Shown: positions 9,195 through 21,237 of the stretch, piece by piece | How positions within the stretch are numbered: the stretch's first letter is position 1 | Layout: each line of letters starts with the position of its first letter | Source: Ktedonobacteria bacterium brp13 | Lineage (GTDB): Bacteria; Chloroflexota; Ktedonobacteria; Ktedonobacterales; Ktedonobacteraceae | Assembly (NCBI GenBank): GCA_015099395.1 | Contig: AP024096.1 | Location: forward strand, 8,411,485 to 8,475,484 | DNA length: 64,000 nucleotides | Direction of reading: 5' to 3' | The notes under the pieces: model-generated | The model's input: only the letters and a program-made list of their open reading frames with translations | What the model was told of the DNA's origin: nothing | The model's database searches: none | Made by a program: the position numbers and the translations under genes

Positions 9195-9983
9195 GTGCAG
9201 GCACTCTTTCCATATGATCGTTATGAGTCGTTAAATGAGCGCTATACTATCTACTACCCAGCGAGTGAGGAGCCGCTTGCTCGTTGGGTGCAGGAGAGGA
9301 TAGATCGTGCCGCTGAACAGTTAACAGGCTTATTGAAGGTTACCTTACCCGATTTTGAGGTATTGGTAGTTTCGACTCCTGATTGGGAGCTTGCTCCACA
9401 TAGTGGTGCTGAAGAATTAGATACACCTCACCCTTATATGACCGATATTACCACGCCTCCGACGCTGGTGATTCCACTTGAGATTGATCCAATCTTCGGT
9501 GAGGCAACTCCAGAGAAGTTCGCTTTTATGCTCTATCATGAGCTTGTCGTTGCGTTTTTAGAAGAAGATGCTCGGCCCTGGCCTGAAGAGAGCCCGTTAT
9601 GGGCGGATGAGTGGCAATTTAAGTTTGCAGCACTCTGGCTTTCGCAGACTCTGGATCATGTACAAGGCGTAGTGAATAAAGATGTGCATGAGCAGTATGC
9701 AGATGCCTTTGAGCCTGAAGCTGACGGTAAGACTCCAATAACTGTTCGTGGGTTTGACTGGTTTGAAGATACTAATGCAGAAGATTTCTTGACCTACGAA
9801 TTGCTGCTTGAACAGTTTGCCGCCGATTTATTAGCGCGTTATGATATCTCCGTATTGCCGCGTTTCCTGACTGAATATCGTGTTGAGCGCGACGAATTTT
9901 TGAGTGACGAGGTAACAGCCCTGTTAGTGCGTGCATTAGGGCCAGGTTCTGATGCATGGCTGGAGGAACTGGTCTATTTCTAG
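9195..9983 (+). CDS. Hypothetical protein with degenerate gluzincin-like motif
   Basis: Acidic 262-residue cytoplasmic protein, co-transcribed with the GTPase gene four bases upstream and starting at GTG. I do not recognise the family. Residues around 114-125 read FMLYHELVVAFLEED: the spacing and context resemble the HExxH helix of zinc metallopeptidases, but the second histidine is replaced (HELVV), so zinc-dependent catalysis would not be expected. The rest has no signal peptide or membrane segment. The tight coupling suggests it is a partner or regulator of the GTPase; that is inference. Confidence 0.7.
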   Translation: MQALFPYDRYESLNERYTIYYPASEEPLARWVQERIDRAAEQLTGLLKVTLPDFEVLVVSTPDWELAPHSGAEELDTPHPYMTDITTPPTLVIPLEIDPIFGEATPEKFAFMLYHELVVAFLEEDARPWPEESPLWADEWQFKFAALWLSQTLDHVQGVVNKDVHEQYADAFEPEADGKTPITVRGFDWFEDTNAEDFLTYELLLEQFAADLLARYDISVLPRFLTEYRVERDEFLSDEVTALLVRALGPGSDAWLEELVYF

Positions 9984-10037
9984 TCTTCCCTTTGTGCTGT
10001 ACCATCCATCTGCTTCTTCAGCAATTTTTATAAAAAA

Positions 10038-10424
10038 GTGGCGAGAAAACCACGATGTCTTCAGCTTCGTGGATGAATCGCCGGGCCTGTTCTTGCCCTG
10101 AAAGAAAAAAACAGATCCGTTGATCCAAAAAACTCTGCTTTCGCAGGTGATGCGTATCCATGCACTGTGACCATGCAGGGAATCCGAAGTCCCATTAGAT
10201 CGTGGGAACCCTCCTCATCTCGACACTGTTAGAAAGGCTTTTTACGCCTGAAGCATCGACCCTTGCCCCAGGTCTACTTAGCTTCAGGCGACAGAGCAGC
10301 GGTCTGATGCGTCAACTGCAGGTGTCATGACCCCTCTAACGTAGCTCGCATTTCTGCGGTTGAGTCTGGTGAACTTGGGCTTCTCACGAAGCCACTGAGT
10401 CTTCAGTTCAGTGAGAGTTCACTG
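10038..10424 (+). mobile_element. IS200/IS605 (TnpB-type) element relic, copy 1
   Basis: Non-coding mosaic between genes. The left part (10038-10240) starts with a hairpin (CCACGA...TTCGTGG) followed by GATGAATCGCCGGG and contains a second hairpin CCCATTAGATCGTGGG. The right part is a decayed reading frame, open 10308-10427, ending SNVARISAVESGELGL then LTKPLSLQFSESSL, and finishes with the imperfect palindrome GCCACTGAGTCTTCAGTTCA at 10391-10410 and GTTCACTG. The same left part and end occur at 23872-24113, and the same tail and end at 37166. A tnpB 3' end overlapping a subterminal hairpin is the known layout of IS200/IS605 right ends. No transposase is intact; the family name is inferred from this layout. 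Confidence 0.6.
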
Positions 10425-10445
10425 TAATGAGAGAATGGTAAGCGT

Positions 10446-10451
10446 TATAAT
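10446..10451 (+). promoter_or_regulatory. Possible -10 box of tyrA
   Basis: TATAAT 69 bases upstream of the tyrA start and 22 bases after the end of the TnpB-type relic. The matching -35 position (10423-10428) falls on the end of the relic and is weak. A second AT-rich candidate (TATTATAGT) lies nearer the gene at about 10478. Confidence 0.35.
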
Positions 10452-10519
10452 GGCAGCTAATATCGTTGCTGCTATCTGCTATTATAGTACAATAAAAGTG
10501 GATGAAGGAGTAGAATCGT

Positions 10520-11386
10520 ATGTTTAATCAGGTGGCAATCGTTGGTTTGGGATTGATTGGCGGTTCGATGGGCCTGGCTTTGCATAAGGCAAAGGCAGCC
10601 AAACGGATTGTTGGTCATGATCTTGGTCGTGGTGTCAGTGATCGTGCACGCAAGAGTGGCGCGATCGACGAGTCCTTCGATAGTCTTGCTGATGCCGTAC
10701 GCGGTGCAGATCTGGTTATCCTTGCAACGCCTGTTGGACCGATGCGCACTCTATTACAAAATCTCGCGACTGTTTTGACTCCTGGCACGATTGTAACGGA
10801 CGTTGCCAGTACGAAATCACAGGTAATAAGTTGGGCCGAAGAGTTTTTGCCTGCTAATGTAGCCTTTGTCGGTGGGCATCCTATGGCAGGAAAAGAGCTA
10901 AGTGGTGTCGAGGCGGCTGATGCTGATCTATTTTGCAATTGCATTTACTGTCTTACTCCTACCGCAAAGACACGGCCTGACTCCATCAGTAAAGTCGTTG
11001 CGCTTGTAGAAGCGATAGGGGCGCGTCTGCGCTTCCTTGACCCGTCTGAGCATGATGGCGAGGTCGCAGGGGTAAGCCACTTACCATTCCTTGCTTCCAT
11101 AGCACTTATGGACACAGCTGCTAATGATCCTACCTGGGGCGACGCAGCATTGCTCGCATCAACTGGTTTTCGCGATACTACGCGCCTGGCTGCTGGCAGT
11201 CCAGAGATGTACCGTGATATCTGTTTGACGAATGGAGCATCCATCGTGCGCTGGCTAGATCAGTATGTCGACAATCTTAGCGCATTGCGCGATCGCATCG
11301 CTATGCATGACAAGAGTTTGAGCGAAGATTTTGCTCGAGTTCAGCAACTGCGCCAGGAGTGGCAGTCTAATCAGAATGAGAAATAA
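10520..11386 (+). CDS. tyrA: Prephenate dehydrogenase
   Basis: Catalyses NAD(P)-dependent oxidative decarboxylation of prephenate (or arogenate) in tyrosine synthesis. Seen: Rossmann motif VGLGLIGGS at residues 8-16, GGHPMAGKE with His120, and the VSHLPFLASIAL motif with His187, both conserved in the family. The 288-residue length fits a monofunctional enzyme without an ACT or chorismate mutase domain, so allosteric control by tyrosine through ACT is not expected. An AGGAG site precedes the ATG. It is monocistronic, flanked by a TnpB-type relic and followed by a terminator and the rRNA promoters. Cofactor and prephenate versus arogenate preference cannot be read from sequence. Confidence 0.93.
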   Translation: MFNQVAIVGLGLIGGSMGLALHKAKAAKRIVGHDLGRGVSDRARKSGAIDESFDSLADAVRGADLVILATPVGPMRTLLQNLATVLTPGTIVTDVASTKSQVISWAEEFLPANVAFVGGHPMAGKELSGVEAADADLFCNCIYCLTPTAKTRPDSISKVVALVEAIGARLRFLDPSEHDGEVAGVSHLPFLASIALMDTAANDPTWGDAALLASTGFRDTTRLAAGSPEMYRDICLTNGASIVRWLDQYVDNLSALRDRIAMHDKSLSEDFARVQQLRQEWQSNQNEK

Positions 11387-11424
11387 TAGCTGTTTTCTAC
11401 CGGAAGACACTACAATGACCAGTG

Positions 11425-11464
11425 AAAAGGTGCAATTGACAAGCAATCTGTTGCACCTTTTTGA
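11425..11464 (+). terminator. Rho-independent terminator of tyrA
   Basis: Inverted repeat AAAAGGTGCAA / TTGCACCTTTT ending in a T run, 39 bases after the tyrA stop and just upstream of the first rRNA promoter; it would insulate the rRNA operon. Confidence 0.85.
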
Positions 11465-11492
11465 ATATATAGGAATTTGCCTCTTAAAAGTC

Positions 11493-11521
11493 TTGACAGG
11501 ACCGGAAATTTGTGGCATACT
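11493..11521 (+). promoter_or_regulatory. rRNA operon promoter P1
   Basis: Consensus -35 TTGACA at 11493-11498, spacer of exactly 17, and -10 CATACT at 11516-11521. It has the same architecture as P2 downstream (TTGACA, 17 bases, GATACT), about 570 bases ahead of 16S. Tandem strong promoters are usual for rRNA operons. Confidence 0.75.
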
Positions 11522-11710
11522 ACGTGAGCTGTCGAACGCAAGACAATCTCTGATCTCTACGGATCAAGCTCCTGTCCGCTTTCACGCACCTGTGCCACGC
11601 TAACGTGGCCTCTTCTAGGAATGATCGTTCTTTCTCTCATTGCTTCAACAATTTGTGTTGCCGTGGGAGTGTCAGCCCTGTTTGCAAGCGGGGTGACGCC
11701 GAAAGAACAA

Positions 11711-11747
11711 AAGTACCGAGCTTCGCGGACCTGCGAAACTGGTACTT
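11711..11747 (+). promoter_or_regulatory. Hairpin overlapping the P2 -35 box
   Basis: Inverted repeat AAGTACC (11711-11717) with GGTACTT (11741-11747), with an inner TTCGC/GCGAA stem. Its right arm overlaps the first two bases of the P2 TTGACA. In RNA started from P1 it would be a leader hairpin; as DNA it is a palindrome at a promoter and could be a regulator site. The function is inferred. Confidence 0.4.
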
Positions 11748-11774
11748 GACAAACCCCAAGGGATGTGCGATACT
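11746..11774 (+). promoter_or_regulatory. rRNA operon promoter P2
   Basis: -35 TTGACA at 11746-11751, 17-base spacer, -10 GATACT at 11769-11774. It lies about 320 bases ahead of 16S. Confidence 0.75.
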
Positions 11775-11847
11775 ACAGCTACCGAAGCAAGCGAACGAAA
11801 AACACTGCTTGCTGGTACTGAAGCAAAAATGCTTCCTCGATGCACTT

Positions 11848-11871
11848 TGACAACTGAAGAGTGGAAAGCAG
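11848..11871 (+). ncRNA. 5' strand of the 16S precursor processing stem
   Basis: The leader reads TGACAACTGAAGAGTGGAAA and continues GCAG; it is complementary, apart from two positions, to the spacer segment at 13691-13715 (CTGTTTTCCACTCTCCAGTT then GTCAG). Such a stem encloses 16S and is the usual RNase III cleavage site. Between this stem and 16S the leader holds further hairpins, such as GTGTTTCT/AGAAACAC near 11898. Confidence 0.8.
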
Positions 11872-12090
11872 AAGAACACAGTAACTGGAACGTGTTTCTT
11901 TCAGAAGAAACACACAGCAAACACGTATATGTACAAGCTACCAGTTCCTGTCAATTCGGACGGAGTCCTTCGGGACACTGTCCACAATCATAATCTGCGA
12001 TTTATAGCCATGTTTTTATAACATGCGCCATGATTGCAACTTACCATGCATTTTTCCCTGGCTTGTTTGAGCGAGGGTGAGATAAATAAA

Positions 12091-16906
<4,816 letters not shown>

Positions 16907-17055
16907 TCACAGTGGTGATCCCATGGATGTGAACAGGACGATCGTCGAAGAGCATTGTGAGAAGACTGTTTCCTCTTGTGTGAGGAACGTCGCTCGCCGC
17001 AACGCGCTCGGCAAAATTGAGGATCTGTATCGTAAATTGGTCAAAAGGCAATAAC
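16907..17055 (+). other. Post-23S spacer with 3' strand of the 23S processing stem; no 5S
   Basis: Segment 16990-17043 carries the 3' strand of the 23S processing stem. I looked for a 5S gene (CCGAACTCGGAAGTTAAG-like core, about 115 nt) and do not find one between 23S and the terminator. Confidence 0.7.
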
Positions 17056-17096
17056 AAGAGGCCTTGCTCGTTTTGCATGAGCAAGGCCTCTTTTTG
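17056..17096 (+). terminator. Terminator of the rRNA operon
   Basis: Perfect 12-bp stem GAGGCCTTGCTC / GAGCAAGGCCTC with a nine-base loop followed by TTTTT. It may also act weakly on the opposite strand for the glcF-ended operon. Confidence 0.93.
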
Positions 17097-17146
17097 CGTG
17101 CTGATGGCTGGTTCTGCTATACCTATGTTCCTGGCCCTTGATAAGA

Positions 17147-18730
17147 TTATTTGTGGCTATGTCTGCGTAGTAGCCATACTGTTGTTAATACTGCTGCACT
17201 GATCCCTGCGCTTAGAGCGATCACACCGGTGGCACTTCGCGTGACTGTATCATTACTATGAGTGCTTGTACGTTCATAGGATCCAGCAGCCTTGTAGGCC
17301 TCGTCCAGTAGTTGGACTGGATGGATTACTCTCATCGGAAGTTCGCGCCTGCGTACGCCCATAGCTATCTGCATAATACAGCCAGGGTTGCCGGTTGCAA
17401 TCGTGTCAGCATGAGTAGCTTCAACGTTGTACATCTTGCGGTTGAGAAGCTCCTGTCCCATCTCCTGATTCGTGAGGTTGTAGATACCTGCGCTGCCACA
17501 ACACCAATCTGATTCTTTTAGCGTGACCATGGTAAGGCCGGGGATAGATTGGAGTAGTTGACGTGGTGGTTGCTTGATTTTCTGTCCGTGCAGGAGATGG
17601 CAGGCGTCGTGATACGCAACCTTCTGCGGCAAGGCTGCCATCCTGGTATTTAGATCGATTGTAACCAGAAACTCACTGATATCCTTAACCTTTTCGGTAA
17701 AAGCTTTAGCTCGTTCAGCGTAGGCGGGATCATCGCGGAGTAGGTGATCGTACTCTTTTAACGTTGAGCCGCAGCCTGCTGAGTTGATAACTATAGCGTC
17801 GAGGTTGTATTGCTCGAAGACGTCAATATTATGACGTGCGAGCGTACGTCCCGTTTCCGCTTCGCCTCCGTGGATATGGAGCGCTCCACAACAGTTTTGT
17901 TGTGCTGGTGTGATGACTTCACAGCCATTGACCGCTAATACACGGATCGTTGCTGTGTTGATATCACGAAATACCTGATCCATAATACAGCCGCTGATAA
18001 AGCCAACTCGATAACGTTGAGTGCCTTGTGCTGGTGTAATCTCCGGTAAGGGTGCTTGAATAATTGGGCCTTTGGCGTTGTCCATCAGCTCTTCAGGCAG
18101 TGCAAGCTGATGCTTAAAGGAGGTTGGTAGGTTGTTGGCAAGTGTGAGCAGTCCCAGACTGTGAACGAGCTTTTGTGCTCCGCTGCGTTGATACACTTTC
18201 AGGCCACCAAAAACAAGTGAGAGTGCCTTACGTGAAGGAAGCATTGTATCAAAGAAAAAGTGGCGTAATAGTCTGGCTGCTACACTGTTATGATTTTTTG
18301 TTGTCGTAGGTGTGATGCTTTGCTCGTATTCAGGCAATGCATGAGCGTCTGGACGCTCTTGTAGTGCGGCATTGGAAGTATCTAGTTGGATCTGTTCACG
18401 TGCTGCTTCAATCAATTTACCGAATTGCACACCTGAAGGGCAAGCCGTCTCACAAGCGCGGCAGCCAACACAGCAATACATGTGTTCGATAAAGTCATCA
18501 GAGACTTCAAGCTTACCATCAGCCACTGCTTGCATCTGGTAGATACGTCCTCGTGGTGAGTCCATTTCGACGCCTAGTACCGCATAGGTAGGGCAGGTAG
18601 GTAGACAGAAGCCGCAGTGAATACATTGACGTAGCAAGTCATACGTGTGTGTATGGCGCTGCAATGGCCCTTTTGATGGTGGTGTGAACGGCGTTGTTCG
18701 AATTGGAGTACCTATATTCTTTGTGTTCAT
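17147..18730 (-). CDS. glcF: Glycolate oxidase iron-sulfur subunit
   Basis: Electron-transfer subunit of the glycolate (or other 2-hydroxyacid) oxidase complex. Seen: two 4Fe-4S motifs, CIHCGFCLPTCP at residues 36-47 and CCVGCRACETACP near 86-98; two CCG domains with CIMDQ...NCCGALHIHGG and HDACHLLHG...DWCCGSAG, which bind further cofactor. At 527 residues it is longer than the usual 400-440: the extra C-terminus ends in a hydrophobic segment (VIALSAGISAAVLTTVWLL, about 503-521) and a basic tail, which looks like a membrane anchor. Last gene of a four-gene operon with glcD, glcE and an RNA methyltransferase. A lactate utilisation role is an alternative. AGGGAGG supports the ATG start. Confidence 0.9.
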   Translation of the reverse strand: MNTKNIGTPIRTTPFTPPSKGPLQRHTHTYDLLRQCIHCGFCLPTCPTYAVLGVEMDSPRGRIYQMQAVADGKLEVSDDFIEHMYCCVGCRACETACPSGVQFGKLIEAAREQIQLDTSNAALQERPDAHALPEYEQSITPTTTKNHNSVAARLLRHFFFDTMLPSRKALSLVFGGLKVYQRSGAQKLVHSLGLLTLANNLPTSFKHQLALPEELMDNAKGPIIQAPLPEITPAQGTQRYRVGFISGCIMDQVFRDINTATIRVLAVNGCEVITPAQQNCCGALHIHGGEAETGRTLARHNIDVFEQYNLDAIVINSAGCGSTLKEYDHLLRDDPAYAERAKAFTEKVKDISEFLVTIDLNTRMAALPQKVAYHDACHLLHGQKIKQPPRQLLQSIPGLTMVTLKESDWCCGSAGIYNLTNQEMGQELLNRKMYNVEATHADTIATGNPGCIMQIAMGVRRRELPMRVIHPVQLLDEAYKAAGSYERTSTHSNDTVTRSATGVIALSAGISAAVLTTVWLLRRHSHK

Positions 18731-18755
18731 GTCTGCCGACCTCCCTGGTGACTCT

Positions 18756-19844
18756 CTATTTGCCAGTTAGCGGTTGTGCTGCAACGACCGTGACTTCCTG
18801 GCGATTATGGAAGAGTTGGTGTGCCTGGACGATACCATAGCTTCGCTTCAGAATATTCAAGGCTTCTTTCAACGTTGAAAGTGGATTAATCTCAGGTGTT
18901 GCATGCGGTAGTTTAAGTACGCTCACCATGATGCCATCGTTGCGCAGGCAACTTGCTGCCTGTATAAGAAGACGCGCAGCATCTCGGGCATCCATACGCA
19001 TATCGTTCACAATAATCTCGTAGCGTTCACGCCTTTGTAGTGCATCCTCGAGGTAGTCTTCAGCATAACCTCGATAGTGCCACAGATGTTTATTCCCAGC
19101 CAGCCGTGGATCAAGTTTGGCTGGATCGACAGCGATGACATCAAGTCCATTCTCTAGTAAGAGACGAGTCCAGCCACCAGGTGCTGCTCCCAGGTCTAGT
19201 GCACGTCCGCTGACAGGTAGCTCGACGTTGAAGACCTCTAACGCCTCTAGCAATTTGAACTCAGCACGACTCAACTGCTGCTCTGTCTGGGCAAAATGAC
19301 GGGTACCACCTGGCCAGCTGCTCAGATTCTCCTCAGCGGTAGAGATACCGATATAGCCTTTCTGCATTGTACAGAGGAGCGAGATGACCACCTCAGGCTT
19401 TTTGATTGACTCGATTGCACCGGTCTCCTCGGCAATCGCCTCAGCGAGCATTTGATTGACCTTACCACCGCTATAGGCGCGCTCTCCATAGGTTTTATCG
19501 GTCTGCACTAGTCGTGTCTGGACCGCAAAGTGTATGCCACGTGTAAGTTGTTTAAAGCCCGATAGATCAATGGCAGCCAGGGCAAGTGCACCAACGTCCT
19601 GTTCTGTATTCTGGAGTTTTACTATTGTCTGAACGGGAGCGATATGCCGCACAAAGGTTGGACGCCTGCTACCCACGATACGCATAAAGCGGGCCGTATT
19701 TGGTACGCTGCACAGGGAAATCCCTGGTGCCATTTCTTCGAGAAGCAGGAACTCTTTTTCAATTGTTTTCAGTTCAGTGAGTGCCGCTGTAGTGAACTCT
19801 GCTTGTGCAGTCACTATGCACATATTTTCTATTTCGTTATTCAC
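18756..19844 (-). CDS. RlmM-like 2'-O-ribose methyltransferase (THUMP-like + FtsJ domain)
   Basis: SAM-dependent RNA methyltransferase resembling RlmM, which in E. coli methylates the 2'-OH of C2498 in 23S rRNA. Seen: N-terminal THUMP-like half (VRHIAPV, FAVQTRLVQ), SAM motif ALDLGAAPGGWTRLLLE at about residues 215-231, and the K-D-K-E tetrad of FtsJ enzymes at K197, D281, K311 and E350. The GTG start overlaps the stop of glcE by four bases (GTGA), so translation is coupled. An RNA modification gene inside a glycolate oxidase operon is odd; the coupling may serve expression rather than a shared pathway. The target nucleotide is not proven. Confidence 0.85.
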   Translation of the reverse strand: MNNEIENMCIVTAQAEFTTAALTELKTIEKEFLLLEEMAPGISLCSVPNTARFMRIVGSRRPTFVRHIAPVQTIVKLQNTEQDVGALALAAIDLSGFKQLTRGIHFAVQTRLVQTDKTYGERAYSGGKVNQMLAEAIAEETGAIESIKKPEVVISLLCTMQKGYIGISTAEENLSSWPGGTRHFAQTEQQLSRAEFKLLEALEVFNVELPVSGRALDLGAAPGGWTRLLLENGLDVIAVDPAKLDPRLAGNKHLWHYRGYAEDYLEDALQRRERYEIIVNDMRMDARDAARLLIQAASCLRNDGIMVSVLKLPHATPEINPLSTLKEALNILKRSYGIVQAHQLFHNRQEVTVVAAQPLTGK

Positions 19845-21190
19845 AGTCCGCCTAAAAATCTCCCTCTCACAAATAACCCCTGTGGATCAAATTGTTGTTT
19901 CAAACGCTGCATGAGATAGAAGTTTCCTCCCGTCTCCCCCCATATATCAAGATACGGCTTCAACTGAGTTGGGCAGCGTTCAATAATCAGAAAACCTGCC
20001 ATCTCGGATGCTCGCTGGCGGAGCAAGGTAACAGTCTCCAGCACGTGTGATACATCCTGATGGGTGTACAGAGCTTCCGCTATAGGTAACTCAATAAACA
20101 GGATACCGTTGCCCGCATGTGCGACGATACTAGCATTCAGGTTGTGCTCGTGGCAGATGCGCTCGACATCCTGGATGTAGGTGCCCAGTTGGGAGACCAG
20201 GATACTCACCTTACAAGTAAGAATGCCCCGCATATGATTGCGTACCATACGCCAGAACGTGTCTTGCTCTGTGCCAGTAAGATCATGCTTGATTTGGGTG
20301 TGGTGTTGATTGGCTATCTTGCGTGTCTCGTCAATTTGACGTACGATTGTTATTGTACTACCTTCGTAGTCGACTGCCAACGTGTAACGATTGCCGTCGC
20401 TGGTGATCTGCCTGCCAATAGTATCTGTGGCTATATCGCTCGTGAGCAACTCGATTGCGCTAGGTGTGAGTTGCGATTGAGTGAGCTCGATGATTGTCTG
20501 AATAAGATCTTCAAGTCTGTCTGCGGTGAGCAATAGTGTCTGCTCTTTTTCGGGCAATGGGTGGAGCTTAAAATTAGCTTCAATAATGATGCCAAGTGTA
20601 CCACGTGATCCGATGTACAATTTATTGAGATCGTAGCCTGCGACGTTTTTTACCACTCGACCACCACTGCGCGCTATTTCTCCGTTTGCCTGTATGACAC
20701 GCATGCCAATAACCAGGTCGCGTGCTATTCCATAGCGAAATCGTTTTGGTCCGCTACTATTGGCTGCCAGAATGCCTCCTATCGTACTGAGCTCAGGATA
20801 AGGGGCATCGATGGCGAGATGCTGTCCATGAAGTGCCAGATTTTGCTGTAAGGCCTCTAGCGTGATACCAGCCTCACACTGACATGTTAGATCTGGCGCT
20901 TCGTGTTCTAAGACCTGCTTCAATGCTGTGGTTTTGAGTAACACATCGATGTGTTCGGGGAGTCCACCTTCGTTGATTTGTGTGCCACCGCCGCTAACTA
21001 GCATCGTTAATGGATAGTTGCTGAGTACCTGTACAACACCAGCCATATCATCGCTGGTGTCTGGTGTCACAATTAAGCGTGGTTCGACACCATCGACCGC
21101 CTGCGTATGTAAGAGTGTTGTATCGGTTGTAATAGTGGTCGTTGGTCTCTCTTGCTGTATTATGCTGGCAATTGCCTCAAAATCTTCCAT
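19841..21190 (-). CDS. glcE: Glycolate oxidase FAD-binding subunit
   Basis: Second flavin subunit of the glycolate oxidase complex: FAD-binding PCMH domain without a full catalytic C-terminus. Seen: the FAD segment MLVSGGGTQINEGGLPEHID, the TIGGILAANSSGPKRFRYG motif, GGRVVKNVAGYDLNKLYIGS with the conserved Tyr-Asp, and TLGIIIEANFKLHPLP. At 449 residues it is a little longer than E. coli GlcE (350), with an RLKQQFDPQGLFVRGRF end matching that of FAD oxidases. It follows glcD by 47 bases and overlaps the methyltransferase gene. GGGAGAG precedes the ATG. Confidence 0.88.
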   Translation of the reverse strand: MEDFEAIASIIQQERPTTTITTDTTLLHTQAVDGVEPRLIVTPDTSDDMAGVVQVLSNYPLTMLVSGGGTQINEGGLPEHIDVLLKTTALKQVLEHEAPDLTCQCEAGITLEALQQNLALHGQHLAIDAPYPELSTIGGILAANSSGPKRFRYGIARDLVIGMRVIQANGEIARSGGRVVKNVAGYDLNKLYIGSRGTLGIIIEANFKLHPLPEKEQTLLLTADRLEDLIQTIIELTQSQLTPSAIELLTSDIATDTIGRQITSDGNRYTLAVDYEGSTITIVRQIDETRKIANQHHTQIKHDLTGTEQDTFWRMVRNHMRGILTCKVSILVSQLGTYIQDVERICHEHNLNASIVAHAGNGILFIELPIAEALYTHQDVSHVLETVTLLRQRASEMAGFLIIERCPTQLKPYLDIWGETGGNFYLMQRLKQQFDPQGLFVRGRFLGGL

Positions 21191-21237
21191 TCTTCTCTCC
21201 CCAGACGGCTATCTTTGCTCCTTGCTGTTCCAAAAAT

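Noticed and set aside
16907..17055. 5S rRNA behind 23S
   Set aside because: No 5S core or closing stem; the stretch instead pairs with the spacer to form the 23S stem.
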